In this document: positions 1 through 6,337 of the stretch, in pieces
Position numbering within the stretch: position 1 is the stretch's first letter
How the letters are laid out: each line of letters begins with the position of its first letter
Source of the DNA: Methylococcales bacterium
GTDB taxonomy: Bacteria; Pseudomonadota; Gammaproteobacteria; Methylococcales; Methylomonadaceae
DNA: 7,571 bases
NCBI GenBank assembly: GCA_023144875.1
Contig: JAGLEW010000032.1
Span: forward strand, 1 to 7,571
Direction: 5' to 3'
The notes under the pieces: generated by a model
What the model was told of the DNA's origin: nothing
Seen by the model: the letters and a program-made list of their open reading frames with translations, nothing else
Databases searched by the model: none
Made by a program: the position numbers and the translations under genes

Positions 1-362
1 CCAATAACACCTATGGGGACTCGCATTTTTCCTACTTCAATACCACTGGGACGCGCATGTAAACCATTTATTTCACCAATAGGATCGGCTAAGGTGACAA
101 TCTGTTCCAAACCTTCAATCATCGCCGTAATACGCTCGGGTGTAAGTTCCAGACGATCTAATAACGCAGCATCCAAACCCTTTTTTTGACCCGCCTTTAA
201 ATCTTTTTTATTTTCAGTCATTAAAAATTCAGACTGTAACCGTAATTGCTTGGCAATTTCTAATAACGCTTTATTTTTATGGCCACTATCGGTTTTACTA
301 ATTTTTCGTGCCGCTTGTTTGGCTCGTTTTCCAAGCTTTTGCATATAGTCTTTAATATTCAC
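1..362 (-). CDS. proA: Gamma-glutamyl phosphate reductase (glutamate-5-semialdehyde dehydrogenase), N-terminal part
   Basis: ProA reduces L-glutamyl 5-phosphate to L-glutamate 5-semialdehyde with NADPH, the second step of proline synthesis in the cytoplasm. I translated this by hand; 120 residues are visible and the gene runs off the left edge (the family is about 420 residues). Recognisable ProA signatures are the AALLDRLELTPERI stretch (about residues 65-78), LADPIGE (91-97) and RVPIGVI (114-120), which line up with E. coli ProA. The catalytic cysteine lies beyond the window. The start is GTG at 362-360, chosen because a GGAG sits 5 bases upstream; the next in-frame ATG is codon 7 and lacks such a site. 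A lysine-rich N-terminus and a run of seven A in codons 59-61 are visible. It lies 54 bases after the wbpM-like gene and may have its own promoter. The family call is firm. Confidence 0.93.
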   Translation of the reverse strand, partial: MNIKDYMQKLGKRAKQAARKISKTDSGHKNKALLEIAKQLRLQSEFLMTENKKDLKAGQKKGLDAALLDRLELTPERITAMIEGLEQIVTLADPIGEINGLHARPSGIEVGKMRVPIGVI

Positions 363-367
363 ATCTA

Positions 368-371
368 CTCC
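368..371 (-). promoter_or_regulatory. Shine-Dalgarno site of proA
   Basis: GGAG on the minus strand, 5 bases before the GTG at 362-360. It decides the choice of GTG over the in-frame ATG six codons later. It is the clearest ribosome binding site in the window. Confidence 0.65.
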
Positions 372-401
372 ATTATTTTGAATGCCCTAAATGACGCCGC
401 G

Positions 402-407
402 ATTATA
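402..407 (-). promoter_or_regulatory. Candidate -10 box for proA
   Basis: A perfect TATAAT on the minus strand lies in the 54-base gap between the wbpM-like stop codon and proA, 39 bases before the proA start. It is followed by a GC-rich stretch (CGCGGCG). The best -35 candidate with a 16-base spacer is TGCAGA, which matches the consensus at only three of six positions and lies inside the end of the wbpM-like gene. There is no extended -10 TG. It would give a leader of about 30 bases. The box is seen directly; promoter activity is inferred. Confidence 0.35.
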
Positions 408-416
408 CCGTTTAAA

Positions 417-2396
417 TTATTTATCTGCATCTTGGCTTTTCACTTGCGCGTGTAAATCGTGCAACGCTAAACTCACCTCATCTGCGATAGAACATTGTGG
501 CGTAAAGCCCGTCACCACTTTTTTCAATAACGTTCTCACCGTTTCCAAATCATTACTTTTAATACTTTGCTCTAAATTATTGACTATTTTATTCAATACT
601 GGCCATGGAATAATACTCTCCTCGGCGCGCATAATTTTTTCATGTTGTGTTTGAGAAACATTGTTACCAATTAGAAGCTCTTCATACAGTTTTTCTCCAG
701 GACGCAATCCTGTATAAACAATTTCAATATCACCAAAAGGTTGTGCTTCCTCTTTAATATTAAAACCACTCAGATGAATCATTCGACGTGCCAGCTCAAC
801 AATATGCACAGGAGCGCCCATATCTAAAACAAACACATCGCCACCCTGCCCCATTGCCCCTGCTTGAATCACTAATTCCGCTGCCTCAGGAATGGTCATA
901 AAATATCGAATAACCCGTTTATCAGTCACCGTAACAGGCCCACCTTTGGCAATTTGGTCTCTAAATAAGGGCACAACCGACCCCGAAGAGCCTAAAACAT
1001 TCCCAAAACGCACCATCGTAAATCGGGTTTGATCATAATATTGTTTATCTTCACTTAACGCTTGCAAAATTAATTCAGCAAAACGCTTTGTCGCTCCCAT
1101 TGTATTAGTTGGTCTTACCGCTTTGTCGGTTGAAATCAAAACAAAGGTTTCTACTTTAAATTTAATCGCCGCTTGAGCCAGTGCTAATGTACCAAAAATA
1201 TTATTCCAAACCGCTTGCGCGGGATTTTGCTCCACTAAAGGCACATGTTTATAAGCCGCTGTATGATAAATCGTTTGCACCACAAACGCTTCACAGACCT
1301 GCTCTAAACGAAGACTATCGGTAACCGAACCTATGATAGGTATAATACGACACGTATTTTTTTGAAGCTTTAAGAGTGCTTGTTCAATTTTATAAATATT
1401 AAACTCACTGCGTTCAAATAAAACCAAACAACGCGGATTATTTTCAATAATTTGCTTACAAAGTTCAGAGCCGATAGACCCCCCCGCCCCCGTGACCATC
1501 ACCACTTTATCTCGAATATTAGCGTGTAATAAGGCTTCAATCGGTGGCACACTTTCACGACCTAACAAATCACCTATGTCGACTTCACGCAAACTATCAA
1601 AGGTTAATTTTCCTCGAGCAATTTCATTAATATTGGGAACCGTTCGCACATGAATCGAATGCGGCTCTAATAAACGAATAATTTCACTACGCCGCGCACC
1701 ACTTACCAAGGGCATCGCTAACAACACATCGCTGACTTTATAGCGATCAATTAATTTTTCTAAGGCATTAAAAGGATAAATTTTTAAATCATTGACTTTT
1801 CGTGTATGCAAAGATGGTTTATCATCCAAAAAAGCCACCGCTTTAAACTCATCGCCATGAATTAAAGCTAATGCAAGTTGCACGCCTGTATTGCCCGCAC
1901 CATAAATAATAACGTGTTTTTTACCATTTTCACGCCCATTTTGTTGATTAATAATTCGAAAATAATTTTCTCTTAACAGCCAACGCACAAAAAAACGACT
2001 ACCAGCAATCAATAGCATCATAATCATCCAATTAAGCGTAGGTACTGTTCTGGGTATACTGCCTATTCCTGAATAAAAAACACAGGTCGCAAATAAGATG
2101 CCATAAATTGTGGTTGCTTGAACAATCGTCCACAAGGCTTTAATGCCCATGTAACGAATAATAGCGCGATATAAACCGAACCGAATAAAAATAGGAATCG
2201 CAAGTGCAGGTGCAACAATAAAAAAATAGCCAATACTTTCAAGAGGAACATCAACCGTGCCTAACCGTAACGAAAATGCCACCCATAAAGCAATCACCGA
2301 AAAGACAATATCAACACTGATTAAAATGATAGCCTTTTGATTACGCGAAAGAGCAAGAAAACTTTCTATAATTTGATTAACTAATCGGCCGAGCAT
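417..2396 (-). CDS. wbpM: Membrane-bound UDP-GlcNAc 4,6-dehydratase, WbpM/PglF/CapD family
   Basis: This 659-residue protein should convert UDP-GlcNAc to UDP-2-acetamido-2,6-dideoxy-4-hexulose, the precursor of UDP-QuiNAc, UDP-FucNAc or bacillosamine-type sugars, at the inner face of the cytoplasmic membrane. The N-terminus has about four hydrophobic segments (roughly 22-42, 56-76, 89-109 and 121-139). A first Rossmann domain follows (GAGNTG, 166-171, the CoA-binding-like domain), then the catalytic extended-SDR domain with TGAGGSIGS (302-310), ISTDKA (421-426) and MGATK (433-437). Methionine replaces the usual SDR tyrosine, which is the known SMK form of the WbpM subfamily, so it is not a defect. 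The C-terminal TGLRPGEKLYEEL (562-574) is also typical. Length agrees with P. aeruginosa WbpM (about 665). The ATG start overlaps the end of the wbpL-like gene by 16 bases and has no clear Shine-Dalgarno, so coupled translation is likely. The codons of the second glycine-rich loop form a G5-C-G7 tract. The exact sugar product is inferred from neighbours. Confidence 0.93.
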   Translation of the reverse strand: MLGRLVNQIIESFLALSRNQKAIILISVDIVFSVIALWVAFSLRLGTVDVPLESIGYFFIVAPALAIPIFIRFGLYRAIIRYMGIKALWTIVQATTIYGILFATCVFYSGIGSIPRTVPTLNWMIMMLLIAGSRFFVRWLLRENYFRIINQQNGRENGKKHVIIYGAGNTGVQLALALIHGDEFKAVAFLDDKPSLHTRKVNDLKIYPFNALEKLIDRYKVSDVLLAMPLVSGARRSEIIRLLEPHSIHVRTVPNINEIARGKLTFDSLREVDIGDLLGRESVPPIEALLHANIRDKVVMVTGAGGSIGSELCKQIIENNPRCLVLFERSEFNIYKIEQALLKLQKNTCRIIPIIGSVTDSLRLEQVCEAFVVQTIYHTAAYKHVPLVEQNPAQAVWNNIFGTLALAQAAIKFKVETFVLISTDKAVRPTNTMGATKRFAELILQALSEDKQYYDQTRFTMVRFGNVLGSSGSVVPLFRDQIAKGGPVTVTDKRVIRYFMTIPEAAELVIQAGAMGQGGDVFVLDMGAPVHIVELARRMIHLSGFNIKEEAQPFGDIEIVYTGLRPGEKLYEELLIGNNVSQTQHEKIMRAEESIIPWPVLNKIVNNLEQSIKSNDLETVRTLLKKVVTGFTPQCSIADEVSLALHDLHAQVKSQDADK

Positions 2397-3451
2397 GAGC
2401 TATAACGAATGCGTCGAACAAAAAATATCAAAGGGAGATAAGCCAGTAACGTTAAGATCACTCCCCAAAAAATAAAAGTATTTGCTAGAAATGCCAAGGG
2501 TAATAACCAACCTATATTAATCGCCACCACCACCACATTGATCTGTGTATGCGATTGTATTCGCGCTAAATTTTGGGAAGCCCCTTGCCGCTTAAGCGTT
2601 TGAATTAAATTTTGTGCCTGATATTGATACGCATGAGTGCAATGCGCTTGATACCATTTTTCACCTTTTAAAAACCGATCCATTAAGGTAACCGATGCAT
2701 CACTAATAAAAACCGCCAATAAAATCATCCAGCTCCACAGGTTTATCCATCCTTCCAATGCGGTTAATAAGGCAAACACCCCTAATATAAAGCCTAAAAA
2801 ACCACTACAGGCATCCCCCATAAAAATTTTAGCGTGTGGCCAATTCCAAATTAAAAAACCACTCAGGCAACTGGCTAATAAGGCAATAATAAGACTCCAA
2901 TTAATCTCGCCTTGGGTCAAAAGTAACAGTACCGCACTCATGCAAACACTAATCGCCTCAGTACTGGCTAAACCATCAATGCCATCCATAAAATTATATA
3001 AATTTAAGAGCCACGCCAATGCCAGCGTATAGAGAATAATACTGACCACAGGAAGATTAATAGGAATGCTGAACAATACCAAGACAGGGAGTTTAGGCAG
3101 CGATAGGATAAAGGTAACAATGGCTAAGAGGTGAATGCAAAAACGCCATCGCGCAGAAATTACATGGAAATCATCCCAAACACCCACGCCAGCAATGAGA
3201 AAACTTGAAAAAATCAACGTCCCCAGCATAGTGTTGTCCAGTTTAATAAAATTAAAAAACTGTAAACTTAGCAGTGTGATTAAAAAAATGACAACGACGG
3301 ATATACCACCGCCCCTTGGGGTAGGGATAGAATGTGAGCTACGGTTATTTGGAATATCCAGCAATTTTTTCGTTATTGCATAATGGCAGATCCAATAAGT
3401 CAAGCCACAGCAGGATAACCCTGCGATTAATAAAAACAGTCCAATCAACAC
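2381..3451 (-). CDS. wbpL: Undecaprenyl-phosphate sugar-1-phosphate transferase, WbpL-like (MraY/WecA family)
   Basis: This polytopic inner-membrane protein of 356 residues should transfer a HexNAc-1-phosphate (GlcNAc, FucNAc or QuiNAc type) from its UDP form to undecaprenyl phosphate, starting a lipid-linked glycan. Family motifs are in the right order: RSSHSIPTPRGGG (37-49), the metal-site GVWDDF (90-95, D93/D94), NFMDGIDGLAS (153-163), MGDACSG (211-217) and HCTHAYQ (270-276). About ten hydrophobic segments cover the rest. Length is close to P. aeruginosa WbpL (about 340). The start is GTG at 3451-3449: an in-frame TAA lies just upstream, and the nearest later starts would cut the first helix. 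It sits between WbpV-like and WbpM-like genes, which supports a WbpL role over WecA or MraY. The H-C-T-H in the last motif is usually H-R-x-H in my memory of the family. Substrate choice is inferred. Confidence 0.88.
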   Translation of the reverse strand: MLIGLFLLIAGLSCCGLTYWICHYAITKKLLDIPNNRSSHSIPTPRGGGISVVVIFLITLLSLQFFNFIKLDNTMLGTLIFSSFLIAGVGVWDDFHVISARWRFCIHLLAIVTFILSLPKLPVLVLFSIPINLPVVSIILYTLALAWLLNLYNFMDGIDGLASTEAISVCMSAVLLLLTQGEINWSLIIALLASCLSGFLIWNWPHAKIFMGDACSGFLGFILGVFALLTALEGWINLWSWMILLAVFISDASVTLMDRFLKGEKWYQAHCTHAYQYQAQNLIQTLKRQGASQNLARIQSHTQINVVVVAINIGWLLPLAFLANTFIFWGVILTLLAYLPLIFFVRRIRYSSCSAD

Positions 3452-3464
3452 TATGGGTTAAATG

Positions 3465-3470
3465 CCTTCT
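3465..3470 (-). promoter_or_regulatory. Likely Shine-Dalgarno of the wbpL-like gene
   Basis: AGAAGG on the minus strand lies in the 36-base gap after the wbpV-like stop codon, 13 bases before the GTG start. The spacing is longer than the usual 5-9 bases, so initiation may be weak or aided by re-initiation of ribosomes finishing the upstream gene. Confidence 0.4.
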
Positions 3471-3487
3471 AAAGTTTGAAGAAACAG

Positions 3488-4441
3488 TTATTTTTGTAAA
3501 TAAGTTACCATTTCAGGTAACGCCTGTTGTAAATTATAACGCGCTTTAAAGCCTAATTCTTTTTCAATTTTAGCCGAAGAATAACAGGCCGACCCTAACA
3601 ATTTACCCATCACATCCGAGTCAAAAATAAACCGTCGTCCACAACAACGCCCCATAATATCCCCTATTTTTGCGAATATTTCCATCATTATCAACGGAAT
3701 TGTCATGGCGGGTATTGGCTTATTCAAGGCTTTACAAATCCATTCATACAGCTGGCGCGATGAATAATACTGACCATCCGAGACGATATAAATTTGTTGA
3801 GCCGCTTTCGCCTGTTGAGCCGCCAATAATGCGGCAGAGACTAAATCCTCAACATGTACCATCGAACGCTGATTATTCACCTCGGGTAACGGTGGAAAAA
3901 TGCCTCGTGCAATCGCTTGGATCATTTTCGGTAAATTACCTTTTTGGGTGTTTCCATAAACCATACAAGGCCGAATGACTACCGAATGTGAAACATAGTT
4001 TCCGTGTAAAACCAACTGTTCAGCATTATATTTTGACTGCCCATAAGGGGTGTTCGCGACAAGATTACTGGTTTCATCCTGTATAAAATCGCTGTCACCT
4101 ACAGCCTTCACACTGCTAAAATAAATAAACCGTTGCACCCCTGCTTGCTGTGCGGCTTCTAACAGTCGCTGAGTTGCTTCGGTATTAATTTTCTGATATT
4201 CATCATTATCTTGTGACACTTCAGAAAGCGCGTGAGCTTTTCCTGCTAAGTGAAAGATCGTATCAACGCCTAAGCAAGGGTTAAACGACCAGTTTGAAGT
4301 TAAATCTAACACCACTTGATTCGATATATTTTCCGTTTTAGTTCGCACTAAATTTTTAACTAAAAATCCCTGCATGGCTAACGTTCGTGACAACACTCGA
4401 CCAATAAAACCATCACTGCCTGTCACTAAAACTGTTTTCAT
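3488..4441 (-). CDS. wbpV: NAD(P)-dependent nucleotide-sugar reductase/epimerase, WbpV-like extended SDR
   Basis: This soluble 317-residue extended SDR most likely reduces the C4 keto group of UDP-2-acetamido-2,6-dideoxy-hexos-4-ulose to give UDP-QuiNAc (or its C4 epimer), using the product of the WbpM-like enzyme. Visible motifs: the Rossmann loop TGSDGFIG (7-14), FHLAGKAH (63-70), SSVKAVG (109-115) with the catalytic serine, and YGQSK (133-137) with catalytic Tyr133 and Lys137. RPCMVYG (157-163) and the NQRSMVHVEDL substrate loop (190-200) follow. The family is often annotated as UDP-glucose 4-epimerase; the position directly before wbpL- and wbpM-like genes argues for the WbpV role. The start ATG overlaps the preceding HAD stop in a TAATG junction, and no Shine-Dalgarno is visible, so translation is probably coupled. 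The SDR call is certain; the exact reaction is inference. Confidence 0.85.
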   Translation of the reverse strand: MKTVLVTGSDGFIGRVLSRTLAMQGFLVKNLVRTKTENISNQVVLDLTSNWSFNPCLGVDTIFHLAGKAHALSEVSQDNDEYQKINTEATQRLLEAAQQAGVQRFIYFSSVKAVGDSDFIQDETSNLVANTPYGQSKYNAEQLVLHGNYVSHSVVIRPCMVYGNTQKGNLPKMIQAIARGIFPPLPEVNNQRSMVHVEDLVSAALLAAQQAKAAQQIYIVSDGQYYSSRQLYEWICKALNKPIPAMTIPLIMMEIFAKIGDIMGRCCGRRFIFDSDVMGKLLGSACYSSAKIEKELGFKARYNLQQALPEMVTYLQK

Positions 4442-5184
4442 TACAAATAACGTGAAATTTGACTATTTTTAGGCGTAATAAAATAATCACACTGTTGCAT
4501 ATACGCCTTATCGGTCAGGCTATCGCCAATGCCTAAAGAAAGATATTCGCCATAGCGTTGATCCAGTTTTTTCTGCACATAGGCGACCGCAGGCGCTTTA
4601 TTAATTGCTTCAGGTAATATGGATAAATTATTATCATTCATATGGCAATAAAAATCCAATTCATGCAATTCTAAATAAGGCTGAATCACACAGTTATCCA
4701 CGAATGTTAATGCCTTGGTATGCCCATACTGGTGTTTAATAGATAAATAAAAACTCAAGCCAAAATCTTCAATTAAGCGAATATTTAACGGAATACCATG
4801 TATTTTGCTAAATTGTCGGACTTGTTGCTCCAACCCATTTAAAATTGGTAATAACGGTTTTATTTGCGTCTCTATTATATGAAACCATTCGGTATCAAGT
4901 GAGCCATCCGCCATTAAAATACTGCCACCGTGATTAATAATGGCATAATCAAAGGTTTCAATACAGGTTGCCCTTAAAAAGGTTTTCTCATCACGAGCGG
5001 TCGTGGGAATAATATGCGTATTTGCTTTTAACGCTTTGAATAAATAGTATTGTTTTTCAGTGAAAAATGACGCAACAAACCCTTCTTTTGAAATACTGGC
5101 AGGCGTAAGCTTTGCATTCTCGGGGCATTTTCGCGGTGTTTGAAAAATCGTATCATCTAAATCAAGAAAGACAAATAGTTCCAT
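4441..5184 (-). CDS. HAD-superfamily phosphatase (Cof-like), partner of the PRTase-TRSP gene
   Basis: This cytoplasmic 247-residue protein is a haloacid-dehalogenase-type hydrolase, probably dephosphorylating a small phosphorylated metabolite. Motif I is FLDLDDT (6-12) with nucleophile Asp8 and acid/base Asp10. Motif II is PTTARD (60-65). The Lys of motif III may be Lys195 or one near 205, and motif IV is GIGDSLTDKAYM (218-229) with the Mg-binding Asp residues. The span of roughly 80-190 between motifs II and III fits a type-C2 cap, as in Cof and sucrose-phosphate-phosphatase relatives. The gene starts 23 bases inside the PRTase-TRSP gene and ends in a 1-base overlap with the wbpV-like gene. 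As I recall, HAD proteins of this kind accompany PRTase-TRSP proteins in predicted Ter-linked nucleoside-metabolite operons; there the phosphatase is thought to remove the 5'-phosphate of a nucleotide-like product. The substrate here is unknown. Confidence 0.85.
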   Translation of the reverse strand: MELFVFLDLDDTIFQTPRKCPENAKLTPASISKEGFVASFFTEKQYYLFKALKANTHIIPTTARDEKTFLRATCIETFDYAIINHGGSILMADGSLDTEWFHIIETQIKPLLPILNGLEQQVRQFSKIHGIPLNIRLIEDFGLSFYLSIKHQYGHTKALTFVDNCVIQPYLELHELDFYCHMNDNNLSILPEAINKAPAVAYVQKKLDQRYGEYLSLGIGDSLTDKAYMQQCDYFITPKNSQISRYL

Positions 5185-6319
5185 TCGTTACCTTCAATGC
5201 CATTGCATTTAAATGAGAAATTAAAAACGCCAACTCAGAATTCATAGGCGTTTCATGAACCACCACCACCGCGTCATAATAATATATGTCATTATTATAC
5301 AAATAGTTAGCAATTCCATCGTCATAATTATCTTGAAATGCGAGGCGATTCACAATAGCAGAATTTACTAAAATAGGGGAGCGCGTTGTTGATTGAACAT
5401 AGGCATCAATACCTGCTCTTTCAAATTCTTTTGCCACCAAATAAGCGTGATATATAAATTCTCCTGTGCCTAAAACCAGCACTTTATTTTTTGATGTTAA
5501 GTCCGCAATTAAAGGCGTGATTTGTCCTGTTAATTCAGGCAAGGCGCGATCAATCCCCAAACGTCCATAATTTCCATTCAATAAATATTTTTTACACTGC
5601 TGATTACTGTCAACATGAATGGTTTTAAACTCGTAATCAGGGTTCGGGGTAAAGGTAAATTGTCCTGATAGAATGGATAGCCATTCAAAGACCATGCCTG
5701 TTTTTTGTGCGACCTTTTTACGGGCGTTAGCGCTGGTTAAATTTAATAAGCTTACAATAATCACACGCTTCAACGCAGGGTTTATCTTTTTATACGCATT
5801 GACTAAATTGGCAAAGGTATTGCCCGTACTAACTTCATCATCCACTAACACCAAGGTGTCCGCCTGATTAAACACCTGTTGTGTTGCGTGCTCTTTTGGG
5901 TGATATAAATAAAAGCCTGTGGCATGACTGTGCGCTTCTTCAAAATCAACAAAGGGCTGATTTTCTAAAAAATAACGCGTGGTTTGACAATAAATACCGT
6001 GTTTTTGACTGCGCTTAAGCCACGTTTCATAAACGCCTAATCCCAAAGCCGTTGCCGTTTCTGCCATCCCAATAAATACAAATTGTTGCGAATCTTTTTC
6101 ATTGACTAATAATAAATCAACGAGCTGTGAATAACTGTGTTGCATGGTATCAGGCGTGCAAGGATAATGCTTTCCTAATACCTTACTAACAAATAGAAAA
6201 CCACGTTTAGGGTTGTTACGCGCCGCAAAATCAATGTATTGATTAAATAACGTTTCTGACTCATTAATTTGAATCGATAACGAACCTGTTGGTAATGAAA
6301 TTATTTTTGAAAAAGACAT
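5162..6319 (-). CDS. Phosphoribosyltransferase with C-terminal TRSP domain
   Basis: This 385-residue protein joins two domains. The N-terminal part (about 20-235) is a PRTase: it has GMAETATALG (84-93) and the PRPP-binding loop LVLVDDEVSTGNT (156-168), with paired acidic residues and the S/T-G-N-T phosphate grip. The C-terminal part (about 250-380) carries VLGTGEFIY (282-290) and the literal TTRSP motif (311-315), the hallmark of the TRSP domain that follows PRTase_2-type domains. Such proteins were described in Ter (tellurium-resistance) associated gene sets as predicted makers of a nucleoside-like metabolite; the base and product are not known to me. It probably attaches a base-like molecule to PRPP in the cytoplasm. 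It begins 18 bases after rsmG with no clear Shine-Dalgarno, and its end overlaps the HAD gene by 23 bases, so the two are surely co-expressed. Domain assignment rests on motif reading by eye. Confidence 0.83.
   Translation of the reverse strand: MSFSKIISLPTGSLSIQINESETLFNQYIDFAARNNPKRGFLFVSKVLGKHYPCTPDTMQHSYSQLVDLLLVNEKDSQQFVFIGMAETATALGLGVYETWLKRSQKHGIYCQTTRYFLENQPFVDFEEAHSHATGFYLYHPKEHATQQVFNQADTLVLVDDEVSTGNTFANLVNAYKKINPALKRVIIVSLLNLTSANARKKVAQKTGMVFEWLSILSGQFTFTPNPDYEFKTIHVDSNQQCKKYLLNGNYGRLGIDRALPELTGQITPLIADLTSKNKVLVLGTGEFIYHAYLVAKEFERAGIDAYVQSTTRSPILVNSAIVNRLAFQDNYDDGIANYLYNNDIYYYDAVVVVHETPMNSELAFLISHLNAMALKVTNGTICLS
5191..5194 (-). promoter_or_regulatory. Shine-Dalgarno of the HAD phosphatase gene
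   Basis: AAGG on the minus strand, 6 bases before the ATG at 5184-5182 and inside the 3' end of the PRTase-TRSP gene. It supports this ATG, which places the DLDDT motif at residues 8-12, as is normal for HAD proteins. Confidence 0.5.
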
Positions 6320-6337
6320 TTGAAAAATTTTCAGGGG

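Noticed and set aside
1717..1731. Methionine instead of tyrosine might be read as a lost SDR catalytic residue in the wbpM-like gene (Met433; exact base position approximate).
   Set aside because: The SMK arrangement with MGxTK is the known normal form of the WbpM subfamily.
2063..2254. A second minus-strand frame of 63 codons, rich in Leu/Phe, inside the wbpM-like gene.
   Set aside because: It is an out-of-frame reading of the membrane-segment codons of the real gene, which explains its hydrophobic look.
3463..3478. CTTC and GAAG flanking eight bases before the wbpL-like start, possibly masking the AGAAGG site.
   Set aside because: The stem is only four to five pairs and weak; not enough for a terminator or a control hairpin.
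3670..3978. A plus-strand open frame of 102 codons opposite the wbpV-like gene.
   Set aside because: It lies wholly over a well-supported SDR gene, has no recognisable motifs and no neighbouring signals; other plus-strand frames were dismissed for the same reason.
6321..6333. Palindrome TGAAAAATTTTCA in the rsmG-PRTase gap.
   Set aside because: Its arms are separated by one base and are all A/T except the ends, so it cannot form a useful hairpin; an operator role has no other support.
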